In this document: positions 34,570-48,054 of the stretch, piece by piece
Numbering within the stretch: the stretch's first letter is position 1
How the letters are laid out: each line of letters begins with the position of its first letter
NCBI RefSeq assembly: GCF_021018895.1
Contig: NC_079386.1
Location: 7,948,835 to 8,012,834, forward strand
DNA length: 64,000 nt
Direction: 5' to 3'
DNA from: Seriola aureovittata
Lineage: Eukaryota; Chordata; Actinopteri; Carangiformes; Carangidae
Made by a program: the position numbers and the translations under genes
The notes under the pieces: model-generated
The model's input: the letters and a program-made list of their open reading frames with translations, nothing else
Database searches by the model: none
What the model was told of the DNA's origin: nothing

Positions 34570-37500
34570 GATGATAATTCAAATATGCAACAACATGTTT
34601 ACTGGTTTTACATCACTATTAGTACAGTTAAATGTCATTTTTAATTACATTTACAAATGTGAATAAGTTTTAAAGTGTTTATTAATGTATCTATTAACAA
34701 CTGTAACCCATCATTTGTTCATGTGTGTAAGCGCATATCATTAGATATAATTACAGCTAAGTTATACTGCATACATGTGGACATTTTCACACGTGAAATG
34801 GTTTTCCACCTGTGTTAAATGTGTTTCATGTGTGTGAGCAGTTATAGTTAATAGATACGTTAATAAACACTTAAAAGTCATATCTGTGGACAACTATATT
34901 ACAAAATATAGACCATCTATTAAGAGTAAATAGCTTACTTAGTAATGCTAAATGGATGTTGCACTCTTTAACTTGTCTCTTATGAGTTTCAGTTACTGTA
35001 GCATTTAATTAAATATATATCAGATTATTTCCATTGCCAGTTAAGGTGAATTCCTCCAGTACACAGCCCCACACATGCAGTATATAAACAAAAAATATGT
35101 GTAGTCATGCAAAAATGTGTCACACGACACACGCCTGTCCAAGTCTTGATCAAGCTTTTGTCTTCTTTGAATCTTTCCATAAGAAAGAAACAATTCCTCC
35201 AGATGTTAAATGAATGCACCGCCACTGTTTTTCTCCATTGTCTGCTGCTGCCTTCAATTCCCATGGAGGATTTTAGTGAAAATCAATCACTTTGTTCGGA
35301 TAATTACTTAAAAAATAATGGAGATCCCTATTAGTGAGAGGTTTTTCCCCAACTGTATTGAAAAAAGATGATATTCAGCATCATTCAGAAATGATCTCAT
35401 ACAGCAATCTGCAGTGTAAAATACAAGGGGAAACATCCTCCATATTGTGTTTCATCTCTCTACAAGGGCAGTGATTTGCTTCATATTCACTTCTCATGCA
35501 GTTCTTTATGCATGAAGACGAGTTGTGGAATAGGGCGCCCTCTTGAGATCAAACCCTGATACTTCATTGTGACTAAGAGCAATAATGACGCAATCAGCAC
35601 TGTGACAGAGTCCTGTTAGTCCACCCACACACATGTGCTCCAGCAGTTTCAAAGATTTCTACTTTTGGCTTTCCATAGAAATGCGCCTCATAGTTTTCCT
35701 TCTACCTCTATGTTTATATGCTCTTATTTTCCTAAAATTAACTGGAAATATTTTTCATGAGTCAAACATCCCTAGCTTTACACAATGTCAACCAGCAGAT
35801 GTTATGAGATAACAGAGGGGGTTTTCCGAGGTACAGCAGATACCAGAAACCCGGTGCGCTTGTGTGACTGACTCTTGAGTCAGTAGATATCAGGCTTTGC
35901 AACACTTTGACGTTGTTCAGATCACTGACTCTCAAAGGGCAGCCGGAGGCAAAAATTAAATAACATCAAAACCAATTAATCCCATCAGGCCACTGGTAAA
36001 ATACTGGTGGAGGGGCAATGTTACACAGAAACCCAAAGGGGCAAGTAGCATGTGGGTGAGATTTTACATGGTGTTGGATTTCTAAACATGACAAGACATG
36101 CATGAAATTCCACAGACTGAGGTTAATAAATGTTTGGTGGTGATTTCCATGCTAAAATATTGCCCGTGGTGTTTGTGGCAATAACTCCTGCAGAAGTACA
36201 GAACAGTTTTCTGCTAACTTGGATCTTCCCTTGTGTTTTTCTGCACACTCTCATCACTGCGTATTCCTTAGAAATCATTTTGTTCATGGTGAACAAAAAA
36301 TGTCTTCCCCACAGTATAGAGTATAGATTCACATGTTTCCAGATCAACCACTTTATCTGGATGTTATTCAATGACTTTCCAGACTTATCCATGTCTGATC
36401 TTTCCTCAGAAGTGTGTTTCATCCCTCCAGGTATTCACAGATCTTTCATGGTAATCCATGACTGCTCCTCTGCACCTTTCACTGGAAACTGATTGTACAT
36501 GTCTCCGTCCACTGCTAACAGTGAGTCAATCTGAATCACCAAGGGGTTAATTCAAACTGCTATCATACACTTAAAAACCTTTCAGTGTGTAAAGAGGAAA
36601 ATCATCAGAGTTGCTGTAATAAGCGTCACTGGTAGCACTGTGACGACTATTTAAACAAACTTCTTTTTCAAACTCCTGGATAACGTTTGTGGATAGACAT
36701 GATACTTTGGTTTGGGGGACATGATAACACGGTAAGTCTGATGTAATCATGTAAAGGACAGCTTTTTCTTAGCATGACATGACAAAGTCAGTAAATAATA
36801 TAGTACAGTATCTGGCCAAATACCCATGTAGACTTCACAGATAGGACCAAATGCAAATAATGAAAATGAAATGAATGCCCAAACAAAAAGTTTTGAGTGA
36901 AATAAATGAGAGATCTTGAAGGAAAATCAAAAGATAAAATAAAAAAGATATGTATATTTACACTTTAAAACCAGAACAATAGTTTAGTTCCTTGCCTTGA
37001 AATTGAAATAAGCACATGGTTTATGGATCATGTGTTCCTGACATTTGCAACTGGATGTCAAAAGATTGTAAAAATGACATGAAATGACCAACACTGAATT
37101 CAAATGAAAGGTTTATTTCTGAAGCCTCCACTACTAAAGCTAAGTCTCAAACTTAATTTTCTGACAAGCCAGAAAAAATATTTTTCTATGTAGATCATAG
37201 TATTATTTTTATATTATTATTATATTATACATTATTATTTTTTTATTTCATTTAGATATTTCTATAAAATTGTCATTGTCAATAGATAGCTGCTAACGGG
37301 GCTGCTTTATTGCATTATTTGTAAAATATTTCTCATAATTTTAGAATCCTTACACTTTTTCTTCATAGTGTTTTGACATGTCAAAATGGCTGCTGGGAAA
37401 AAACGACCAGAAGGGTTTTATTTCTGAACCCACAATCCAAAGAAGGATGTAAATAAGACATTAAATAAGACAACAACTGAAGGTCCAAATAGCAGCATCA

Positions 37501-38039
37501 CACTGTCAGCAGGAGCTGAGGAATGTGCTGAAGATATTAAAAATAGCCTGAATGTCCCAGGAAGCCATAGCAGTGCGATAGTGAGCCGGCATGCTCAACA
37601 CCAGGACCCTGAAACTGAAGCAGCTAAATGGAAGTCAGCTGTCATTAATTGGATCATTTAATCCTGTCTTTTTCCTACTGTGTCATGTTAATGTGTTTTC
37701 TTTCCTCACTGGGGTGTTATCAGGTTTTTCCTCTTCAGGCCTTTTAATTTCATACAGATCACTGTTACTGCTTCAGTTCAGTCAGTGTAGCTTTGGTAGT
37801 TTCCTTTTATTCTGTTTGCGCTGATTATGCTTTCTGTTATTTTGGTGTGAGTGGTTAACTTTAAAGAAAAAATCATTTATAACAGTATAAATGCTGACAG
37901 CAAGTGGAAGTAATAGGAGGTAGAAAAATATAATAGTAGCAGTCATACGCATGTGGATGCGAGGCGTACATGTAGTGGTCACAGTAAATAATGTTGCACA
38001 ATAGAAGTGCTCCAGGTACATGCAGTAGTTCTGTTGTTA

Positions 38040-38191
38040 AGAACAAATTTGAGATACTTTACTGATATATTTACACTTCCTGTTACTGTGTTTGCTTACA
38101 TTACTATATTTCTGAGGCAAAATTGTAATTCCTACTTCACTGCATTAATCTGACAGCTATGGTAACCAGTTTAGATTATGATTTGCCATCA

Positions 38192-38226
<35 letters not shown>

Positions 38227-38269
38227 GTATATATATATATATATATACGTATATATATATATATATATA

Positions 38270-38318
<49 letters not shown>

Positions 38319-38525
38319 AACTATGATTCATTGTTACAGATTAAGCTAAAGAAAAAACAGTAAATGAAATGCTGCTTCAGTGATACTAAAACAATTACAT
38401 AATATATAAAAACATAACACTATGAAAAGGGCCATTCTGCATAATGGACACTGTTACTTCTACTACTTGAAGTACATTTTGCCGATACTTCTTCACTTTT
38501 ACTTTTACTGTACCTTCAGTACCTT
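38040..38525. mobile_element. Remnant of the GTGGTGGA-ended MITE family, with microsatellite expansion
   Basis: Shares AAATTTGAG.TA, GGCCATTCTGCATAATG and the CTTTTAC-rich end with the copy at 44,608-45,060. It is expanded internally by (AT)n(GT)n. Confidence 0.6.
38196..38315. repeat. (AT)n with TACGTA interruptions, then (GT)n
   Basis: About 74 bp of AT alternation with two TACGTA interruptions, followed by about 45 bp of GT. Confidence 0.97.
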
Positions 38526-41500
38526 TTGTGACCTCTGGTGACTTTTCAGCTCTAATAGCAGCTTGTGTTTCTGTTCTGTCTTTATATAAGATGTGTGATA
38601 TTCAGATATTATATTCAGTGATCTTGTCGACTATTATTGGATTTTCATCTGTGACATTTTGGTTCACTTATAACTGTACATTTCAGCTGCTTCATCTGCT
38701 CTTGGCAGATTAGTCTCAATGAGAAAATGTGTGTATAATTAGTATGAACTATAACAAGGCCTTTCCTTTAAAATATTTTTTATCTGAGAAACATAAATGA
38801 CAGCGGTGATACAGCCATATTTAAATAAACATTAAGTGCAAAAAATGAAGAAATGTCAGCGGTGAATGTTCACTGAACAAAACAAAAATTAAAACATTTA
38901 ATAGAAATTTTCATTTCTGTTTTAGACAGAAGTGTTTAAATGCTTCATTTTTATAACAGTTAAATAACTATTTTACATTTCCTTCCTTTTAAATTAAGAT
39001 CCTTTAAGACGTTGTCTTGCTGCGGCCATTTGTACTTGCAATAGTGGTTTCCAGCATAAGTTACTAGGAGTTTCCTGAAATTCATAATCATGTTATTGTC
39101 TTTTGATACTTTTTCATCCTTTGCCCCCCCAAACATCACTGAATTGTACAGTATACACAGAGAGAGAGAGATTATTAGATACGAGAGACATTTCTGGTTT
39201 GCACTTCTGGCGCAAACTGATGAGGTCAGTTCAAGTGAATTTAGTAAGAGGGGATGTTTTGTTTTCAGAATCCTGTCCTACAACTTGTTATATACTTGGT
39301 AACATTGCATTCTGATAATCATAGCATATTGTGAAAGTGGAGAACTGCTGGGAAGTTAAATCACTTCTAATAGTCAAGTGAGTTCATGTATATTGATTCA
39401 GAAGACGATTGTTTTAAATTTGTGAGTCAATGCCAGTGTCACCAGAGTCTGTGGGGATTTTCCCTCATCCAGCTCACATTTTATAACAGGCCCACTCACT
39501 TACTAGCTCATCTGCCAGCAGTGAATAAACTCCACATGGTTCTGAGGGCAAGGTTAGTAGCACCGAGGGTGGCTTGTTCAGCAAGTCAGCTTACTATCGG
39601 CCAGACTTTGCTCAGTGACTTCATCCGCTTGCTGTTACAGGGTGTGCTTTGACTCAGCAAAAAACATCTCAGAGGAGGCTCCCGGCCAAATCCTGCACAC
39701 TCACTCAATCCTGTTACAAGTGTGGTGGCAGGGAAGCTTGTCTGAGGCAGACTTTGGCTACAGAGTGAGAGGATAGTTTCAAAAAATATCTCAGACTCAG
39801 GCGAGTCATCACCAAAACTGCTCTGTTTAGCTGTTTTTGGAGGATTCATGTGGGGAGTTATTTTCATGACTCTTAAAAAAGAGGGGCCTCAGTGGACCTG
39901 AGACCAAATGATGACTCACAAGAGGGTCAGTGTTGATCTGAAAAGTAACTGCTGCACATGTGGCCGTGTGATTCAGCTGGAGAAGCGTCTGAGAAAAGGG
40001 TTTTGGTTTGCAGCGCAGAGAAAATGACCTACAATAATAACCATGCAAGTTGACAAGCATTGATATGTCATTGTGACGATTTAGCTACTGAGTCAGAGAC
40101 AGTGGAATAAAACCAAATAAGGAGAAAGAACAGCAATCTGTCCAAACCTTTCTGAACAGATCTTTTAGACAACATTTTCACATTCATCATTATCATCACT
40201 TGATTTTTGGCTCTGGATAGTGTTCATCAAAAGTTAATCACAATACTCTCACCTTAGGCTAAAAATGCTTACCAAAGGTCATGCAAGGCAAAGCGATGCG
40301 CAACAACAGTCGTACAAGCTGACATGGATTAGGCTGTGGTTTTTTTTTTTTTTGAACAGTCAGAACCTGTGAAATAAAATTCAGTGCAGTATCCCCAAAA
40401 ATCTTGTCTTCAGCCAAAAAAAGACTTCAGGATAAAACACACATCTGATCAGTGGATCGTTATGTAGAACCTCCTTGCCCACTGTAATAAAGCTGGATCC
40501 TGACTGGGACATGTTGAAAAAAACTTTTAAAGACGAACCAATCGTGTGCGATCATGAGTGAGCCGGTGCCTGTCAATGAGTTTTATGGTAATTTTATGGC
40601 ATCAGTGTTTGTGTTTAGTGCTGCTTTGTGTGTGTGTTCCTGTGGAGTTGTGTGTGTTTGGTGCAACCTGTTTGGTGTGTATTCCCGGGCTGAGTTATGT
40701 GTATTTGTGCAGAAGCCAGTTTAGGAACAGGCAGTGCCAACGAGTGTAGACTATAAATGTTGCGGTATGTGGCAATGGTTTATACTTGTCCCTTATGAAA
40801 ATAAACATGAAACAAATATGAGATATAAAAAGTTATAACATTATCATGATTATAGGTCATATGTCATCTTTTACATTAGGAAAATTAAAAAGGAGTTCAT
40901 GGGTTTGCAAATGTCATACTTTTGACACCCACACGCAATCAGGCACACCTTTGCCCTGTAGCAAAGTCACAAGCGCCTGAAAACAAAAGGATTCCTTCAG
41001 CAGTTTACAGTAAGTGTCTCTTGTGTTTGTCACTTGCATGTTGTTGATTCAATCACTTTATTACATCTCTGCTGCGTATGCCTTTTTATATCAACTTCAA
41101 TTTTGATTTGTATCTATTTTCTTTTTGTCAGTGAGTTCAGAGAGCTCGGCGTATTATTAGGCAAAGTTTCAAATGTATATTTAGTGCTATGGTAACATGA
41201 TTGAAAAATGAAACCACACTATACTGTATGGCACAATTAAGTAGCACACAGCTCCATGTAAGGCGGATCTGTGGTGACATGCCGAACTGGTTTTTTTTTA
41301 GTGATGGCATAAATTCTATAGCTTGGTTTGACAGATTTAATAGATAAGTATTGGTTTATTTTTAATGATTACCCCGGCGGTATATGTCGCTTGACTACAG
41401 TTTCCATCTTTCCTGCTGACTGCTCAGAGAAAGGAGTGTCCTCATAATGGGCCTAGCTGTTTGAACGAAGACCAAGTTAAACTTCTTCACATTGATTACA

Positions 41501-44500
41501 GGCCCTTATTTTCTGTTTACAGTGTGGTTACCATGATAAACAAATGCTTTACTGTACGTAATGGAAACATTAACCCTGTCAGGTCCTGTAATTGTTTTCT
41601 TCGCTTTAACGTATTTGCTCTGTGGGAGTTGACAGGTGTGGCCAGTGTCGACACCTTAGGAAGTGAGTCATCAGAGCCAAATGTGTTCATGTCAATTTGA
41701 GGATTGTCAAATTGTTTGAAAAGAAAAATATATGTCTTTTTCATCAACTTAAATTCATGAATGAATTCACTGAATGTCTACTCTAGTTATTTGATATGTG
41801 TATTACATCTTTACATCACCGCAGTGTTTCGTTGATGTTTTAAGACAAAAATTAAGCTGGATTGTGTCTTCTCAGCGTAGTTCAGGTATCACAAGTAAAA
41901 CGAATCATTCTGTGGAAAAAATGGCCCCGGTGACTGATATATTATGTTTTAGGACATTATTAGATGCCTGAGTAGCATTTATATGTTGGAGCTGGTCGAT
42001 GGTGGAGTTTTAACTACTTTATATTTAATAAGTTGAGCACAGTGATTCCTAATCAAGGGACTGTGCTCCCTTCTAAGGGTCACAAAATAAATCTGAAGGG
42101 TCATGAAATACTTAATGGAGGAAAAGAAATGAATTCAGTTTCCTTTTTCTTCTTCCTCTTTTTTTTGGTATATTTTCAAATTCGAACTTATCAGTGTTAT
42201 TTAAATGAATAAATAAATATGAGAGGTTTAGGGGAAAATGTGGAGCTCACAGACAACTGAAACATGACAAAAGGCCCCAATTAATTCATTTTTTGGAAGA
42301 TTTTGCAAGCCAAGATTACATTTTTTTGAAAAGTAACTACAAACTAAAGCTGTCAGATAAATGGATAAGAGTACAAAGTGCAGTATTTCTCTCTGAAATG
42401 TTGTGAAGTAGAATTATAAAGTTGCATAAATTGGAAATATTCTACTGCCTCAAACCTCATACAGGGTGAAATTGCTTCCTTCCCCTGGTGGAAGGACACA
42501 TGTTCTTTCTTTCAACTGGTGACCGTCCACCATCATGCATTAGTTATATACAACAGCTGTAATCCAGTGACAGTCTTCCATGGGGGGGGGGGTCAAATGT
42601 ATCTTACAGACAATGACTGGCACTGAACATCTACACACTGTTTTCATGGAAGAGCTACTAATAGTTAAGGGTCGTAAAGACTTCTCCCATAAAATGATGT
42701 TTCCTGTCCTGGATAGCCACCACTTTCTGGTCTAGACGGATTTTGAATCATTCTCTGTGACTCATTAATGAACCAGATCCTGGAGTCATAGTTTAATTTG
42801 TGGATCAGCAAGTCACAGTTCTGGTAAACTGGGACTTTACAATTTGGCTTCATGGACGTCACTTATAGAGACCAACTGTGTGAGAACAGTGTCTTTTTGG
42901 CAATAAAAACAGAAGATGGCTGATTTGATAGAATATAACATTATTTTTCAAATAACATTTTTTGTTTGTAATTCGACAACATTTCCTTTACTGATCATTT
43001 TAATGAATTCCTATGTTAACTTATATTTCTATCTAAGTTCCTGCTTTGAAAAAAAAAAAAAAGAAAAAGAAAAAAATGTTTTTTTCAATTCATCAATCTT
43101 TCCCCTCGGAAAGGGTGGCCCACTTCAAATTAGGCCAATGGGATTCCTCGTCAGCGCCCAAAGGTACAGGAGGAAGCCGCGCTGCAGCTGGCCAGCCAAC
43201 CCCCGAAACACACCTACTGTAGTGTAAAGTACGATAGTCATGCACTGACACTGCCAGCACAGAAGTGGGCGGTGGAAAGCAGACTTATCTCCTCCACCCT
43301 CAGCCTACTTTTATTCTGCTGACGCCTGATGCCAAGACACATGGATCTGGGACAACGACCGAGAGAGAGCTGGATATGAGAATCTTTGTCTCACACACCT
43401 CAACAGGTAGATGTGATGATCAACATGTAGGGCTAAGGCAGGCGGTAGGGAGCAGGCCTACTATTATTCTACCATCAGTCAGTGGATGTGCTCGCTTCTC
43501 TCGGTGCTTCTGCATTTTGGCCCTCCTGTAAGGTGAAACCCTCTCTGTGAGGCCATACCTGCGCTCTCCCACTTCTTCTTTTTTATACCTAACTGATGAG
43601 GCTTTTCTGTTTTGGGACTATCCAAACCTTATATTGTTGTTTGAAACATTACAGTGTGTGTGTTTTTGAAGTTTTTTTTTTTTAATAAGCTCAGCTAAGG
43701 ACAAACCCTCTGGATCAACGTGCGTCTATTTGGCTCGATGCTTCCAGTTTTTACGACTCTTTACATGTCCTCAGTGTGAAGAGCCGTATTCGGATTTTTT
43801 TTCACCCCTTGTTGAAGATCAACCTAAATTTATGAATGGGAAACCACCCAAACATCCGTATTGGAACATGGGTCCAGGAAGGAAGGCAAGATGTTGGCAT
43901 AGCTGTTGTGTTGAGAGCCCTGCTATGCCATCAAATTGTCATCTTTCTCTCCCCTTCGCTGCAAAACCCCTCAAGATATTTCCAAACTCTCCGTGGATTA
44001 AAACTGTGCTTGTTTACACTGGGAAATATTCCACAAATTTTGATGTCTTTAGTGTTTCGGTTTCATTTTTTCTTGCATATTGGTCATTATAAACCATGTC
44101 CATGTGTGTTTATGCTAAATCTAACAGTTTAAAATAAAAGGTTCAACACTCTGCCTGTGTGACAAACAAGTTTAAGTTTTATTACTTCGGCTCTGGGCTA
44201 CAGAGTTAAAGTTAAAGCAATTACTAACTTGGTATTTTAAAAGTTAGGCAACCCAACAAATGCATGGTTTGGTATCTGTGTCCTTTTTTTTTTTCTAATG
44301 TTATCTCATAAGGTTTGACACCAATTCAATTTACAGTAACCTATTCACAGTTGAATGGTGCTAGTGAATCATATCATGATGATATGATACTGTTATAAAA
44401 TTATATTATCTAAATTAATAGTTCTTAATAATTGTATTTCCAGCCAAATATGTTGATGTGAACACATTTCAGCCATGTTGCCCAGCCCCATTTTCCCAAA

Positions 44501-44607
44501 GAATCTTATTTGAGTGCACAAATGTCATATGTTGGTAGTAGCATAATGATAACAAAGTGGGGCAAAATGTCAACTTGTTGAAAATACTCTGTAGCCAACC
44601 TCTTATC

Positions 44608-44957
44608 CAGTGGTGGAAAGTAACTAAGTACAATTACTCAAGTACTATAATACAGGACAAATTTGAGGTATTGAGGTGCTGTGTTTCCTTTTTATGCTAC
44701 TTTTTACTCCTGTACATGTCAGGGAGAAATGTTGGATTTGACAGCTGGCGTTTCTTTTCTTTTTTTCTAAAAAAAAAATCTTTTGAAACATATGATACGT
44801 TTATAAAGTAATGTAACACTATGTATCACCGAAAGTGGCCATTCTGCATAATGTTTGTACTATCAATACTTTAAGTTTAGTATGTTGGGTATAGTAACTA
44901 TTTATTTATGTTGCTTCTTTAGGATTTACATTTCTAATATTTTAGTTTGAGTGTGTG

Positions 44958-45013
<56 letters not shown>

Positions 45014-45060
45014 ACTTTTACACTTTTACTTAAGTTAACCTATATTTATACCTCCACCAC
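44608..45060. mobile_element. MITE with GTGGTGGA ends
   Basis: Starts CAGTGGTGGAAAGTAACTAA and ends ACCTCCACCAC; the ends are inverted repeats over GTGGTGGA. No coding capacity. A (GT)n tract (44,951-45,011) sits inside. Common in teleosts by recollection. Confidence 0.75.
44951..45011. repeat. (GT)n microsatellite
   Basis: About 30 units with one interruption, inside a MITE. Confidence 0.96.
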
Positions 45061-45693
45061 CTCTTTGCCCCTGTAAAGCCACAATATGGAAGCACATTAT
45101 TGCTGGTGCCACTAGTATCAACCCTGTTTGTAATGTAGCCCCGCTGCTAATAAATATGATTCAAAAGCTGAAATGAAACGTCTGTTTTGTGAAATTATTT
45201 CCAGAGGCTTAAATATTGTATCAGTATAGTGTGTATAGATATGTGGATTTCCAATCAAGTGCCATTGTGTGTTTATTAATTTTAACATTTCATTCACAAA
45301 ACTATTTATGCAAAAAGAAAACTGTTCAAAAAAATGAGCTGATTAATTTGTGTATGCCTCTGTTTTTTTCTTTCAGTCCTCTGCCAATAGATCCTCAAAA
45401 CATTACTATATTTGAAGATTTTTTATGTGGAATTTATTTATTTATTTATTTATTCATGCCATTGCTTTCTGGTGAAAAAATACAGATAAATAAAAACTGC
45501 CAATGTACCAATATATCAGCTTAATAAGTAAGTTCAACTAAGGGTTTTTAGCAATAAAATAATTTTCATTAAAATGTTTTTTCTTCCTTTCTTTTTTTTT
45601 ATATTTTTTTTTCTTAAAACTATTAATTGAATTTTTTTATTGAATTTCAAGTTGACTGGCTCACTCTGTGAAACACTATTAACTTGAACTCTG

Positions 45694-45790
45694 GTCACAT
45701 GATCCACGCTCATAGGTCATGTGACTCCGTGACGTAGTGTGTTCGCTGAGCTTCCTCCTGCTCCTGTGTCTGCTCCTGCTGCTCCTTCAC
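45694..45790 (+). promoter_or_regulatory. sepsecs: Probable sepsecs promoter
   Basis: Just upstream of the presumed first exon lie two E-boxes of M-box/USF type in inverted orientation (GTCACATGA at 45,694-45,702 and TCATGTGAC at 45,717-45,725), then a CRE-like TGACGTAG at 45,730-45,737. No TATA box is seen. Assignment rests on distance to the inferred exon and on motif clustering. Confidence 0.5.
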
Positions 45791-45850
45791 GCTTGGTCAT
45801 AGTCTGGAGTCGGTTCGACAGTTTCAAACACGAGGGTTTGAAAGGGAAAG
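45760..45850 (+). other. sepsecs: Probable noncoding exon 1 of sepsecs (5' UTR)
   Basis: The first coding exon starts only two bases after an AG acceptor (TTTGACAG at 48,511-48,518), so an upstream 5' UTR exon is required. The best candidate ends GGGAAAG at 45,850 before GTAAGA, downstream of the clustered promoter motifs. The joined leader places G at -3 of the ATG. The 5' end is approximate. Confidence 0.5.
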
Positions 45851-46308
45851 GTAAGAAGACATGTTAAAACTGTCCCCTTACAACTGCACGGTCGTGTTCT
45901 TCGCATGAAAACATTAGCTTAGCAGAGCCGCTAGCAGCCTCGTCCCCAAGGTAAACAACATGAGTGTATCAAACTGAAACCATGCTTCCTGTAACTTCAT
46001 ATAGCAGCGTTTGATTTACAGTTTCTGTGGCTGGGAAAAGGAAGTTTAACACTGCTCGTATGTGCTTCTCTTTGATGCTCCGCTGTGAAGATGCAGCAGC
46101 AGACAGAAAACTAAAACTTGGCAGGTGACAGAAGAACAAGCAACATTATATATGACTTGATTTATCCAGGAGAGGGCTTTGCTGAGATTAAACATTTTAC
46201 AGGAGTGTCCTGACCAAGATAGCAGCACAAGATATGAAACAAAACATAGAGTTACAAAACATCCATTTGCAATGAAGTAGTTCAAAAATATAGGCTAAGT
46301 GTACATTT

Positions 46309-48054
46309 TAGAGATCGACCGATATGGTTTTTTCAGGGCCGATACCGATACCGATTATTAGTAGTCAAGGAGGCCGATAACCGATATTTGGAGCCGATAT
46401 TTATTTGCAATAAAAGGGAAAATATTGGCGTGAAAATTTTGAATAATGGAAAAATTCCACTTAACTTTGTTCAAATGCCTTTAATCATATGTTTATTTAA
46501 CAGCTTTTCAGATTTGCAACATGTTAAAGTTTTTTTTTTCTTAGACAATAGATATCTTTGTTTTAAAATTCTAACAAAAAATGCAGGGAACTCCCAGGCT
46601 CAGCAGCATGTCTTATAAAGTTAAATGAAAACTTAAACAAATAAATAGCTCACTAAAGTTTTCTACAGTAAATAAAGTTTTCCAAAATTTCAATATAACT
46701 GAAATGTTAATCTTTCACTTATCTTTGTTTTAAGTTCAAACAAAAACAAAAAGTGCAAGGAGTTCCCAGGGTCAGCAGTATCTCTTATAAAGTTAACTGA
46801 AAATTTAAATAAATAAATAAATAGTTCCCTGAAGTTTGCAGTTTGAAGAATGCAGTTCATGTAGGCTTTATGATGCAGTTACATTATGTCTTAAGTCTTG
46901 AACAGCAATATCCTGCTCCTCTCTACAAGAAACTATCAAAGACAGCTTCAGGACACACTTCATCTAACAATATGTCATTTTCTGCTGCTTGGGATCTCTC
47001 AATCAACACAGAAAAAGGTAAAGTACTTGGTAGTTAAACAGCCATTATTGCCCTACAGTTTTCTCTCAGACAGACGGTACTTGCTGTCAGTTTCTGCAGC
47101 TTCTCATGTGGCTTACACAAACACACACACACTATTCACTAGCCATCCCCTCAACGTGCTTCCCTGCAATCTCTCTCTCTCTCTGTGTCTCTCTTTCTCA
47201 CACACACTTCTTACTTTTATAACTATTTCAGTATCAATGTTATCAGTAACCTTGTTTCAAGGGATTAAACACTAAATAGCCTAAAGCATCTTCACTTTAA
47301 TAATCAGTGTTTATCGTAGGAACAGACAGCTGCCGCCAACGTCTTGGGCCTCACAGTAACGTTAGTAGTCGTGAGTTGTAGAGTTTCTCATGTGACTTCC
47401 ACACAAACACACACTTTTCTCTACCATAACAGACATTCTCCCCATTGCTACAGTCTGCTGAGCATCTAGAGCCGCGGACCGATGGGTTAACGTTACGCTA
47501 AAAGCTAACCAGCCTTCACCTCGACGGGCTTCCCTGCAATAAAACCGGACATATCGATATTATCAGCAACCTTGTTTCAAGTGATTAACAGGCACGTCTG
47601 GAGGGACTGCGAGCAGCAGAGCTGCCGCTTATGTTTATATAACGTTAATGGGCTCACAGTAATCTTACTAGTAGTTGTCAGTTGTAGAGGACTGGGATTT
47701 TTATTACAATTTCGGGAAACTCTGCTGCCTTAACTTACCTTCAAAACAAGTATTTGCTCTCCGGACCTTCTCCACCGTGTGTGTAAGGACTGTTCATGCA
47801 CCGCTTACACTGCTGATTGGCTGTTACCGTGGCTCTGCTTGTAACCAATCAGATGGTGCTGTGGGTGGGACAATGCTGGCGACAGAGTAGTGACAGCAGA
47901 CAGAGAGGCGCGGCTGCATCAGAGCCAAAATAACCCAGTTTTAAATTGATCTCTTATCGGCTGTCGAATTTTAAAAAAGGCCGATGCCGATATGCGTCAA
48001 AATGCTGAATATCGGCGGCGATAATCGGCCCGGCCGATAATCGGTCGATCCCTA
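46309..48054. mobile_element. Non-autonomous hAT-like DNA transposon in sepsecs intron 1
   Basis: An identical 8-bp target duplication, GTACATTT, flanks it (46,301-46,308 and 48,055-48,062). Its terminal inverted repeats begin TAGAGATCGACCGAT on the left and, reverse-complemented, TAGGGATCGACCGAT on the right (14 of 15 matching), and both ends are rich in CCGATA-type motifs. An 8-bp duplication with TAG-starting ends fits the hAT superfamily. No transposase frame is visible, so it would have moved in trans. Internal diverged duplications are present, such as 46,550-46,675 against 46,725-46,840 and 47,235-47,390 against 47,550-47,690. Confidence 0.85.

Larger units (their letters stand above)
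30983..34590 (+). other. slc24a2: slc24a2 3' UTR (inferred extent)
   Basis: No splice or coding signal follows the stop, and the sequence is AT-rich. The end is placed after the paired AATAAA signals at 34,555 and 34,564, which are followed by a T/G-rich stretch. An earlier AATAAA at 31,100 could give a short-UTR isoform, though the A run at 31,141-31,155 means cDNA ends there could be internal priming. A Pumilio-type TGTAAATA lies at 33,105-33,112, and a MITE copy lies inside (33,706-34,131). The extent is an inference. Confidence 0.5.
34591..45680. other. Intergenic region slc24a2-sepsecs
   Basis: About 11 kb with no recognised exon. It holds an (AT)n/(GT)n tract within a MITE remnant near 38.0-38.5 kb, a better-preserved member of the same family at 44,608-45,060, and short A/T runs. 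Frames near 36.1 kb and 43.7-44.1 kb show no known domain and no linked splice structure. A slightly GC-richer patch is at 43,120-43,530. Confidence 0.65.

Noticed and set aside
36123..36492. Overlapping + and - frames of about 100-120 codons
   Set aside because: Opposite-strand overlap with no domain or conserved motif; treated as chance.
43730..44132. Two overlapping frames of 98 and 120 codons in the intergenic region
   Set aside because: They overlap in different frames and resemble no family; AT-rich composition and lack of linked exons point to chance.
45805..45830. GGTTCGAC-like motif as a tRNA B box
   Set aside because: No A box or cloverleaf can be drawn around it.
46843..47275. 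Frames inside the hAT-like element as a transposase relic
   Set aside because: No BED finger or hAT dimerisation motif was seen, and the frames cross simple repeats.
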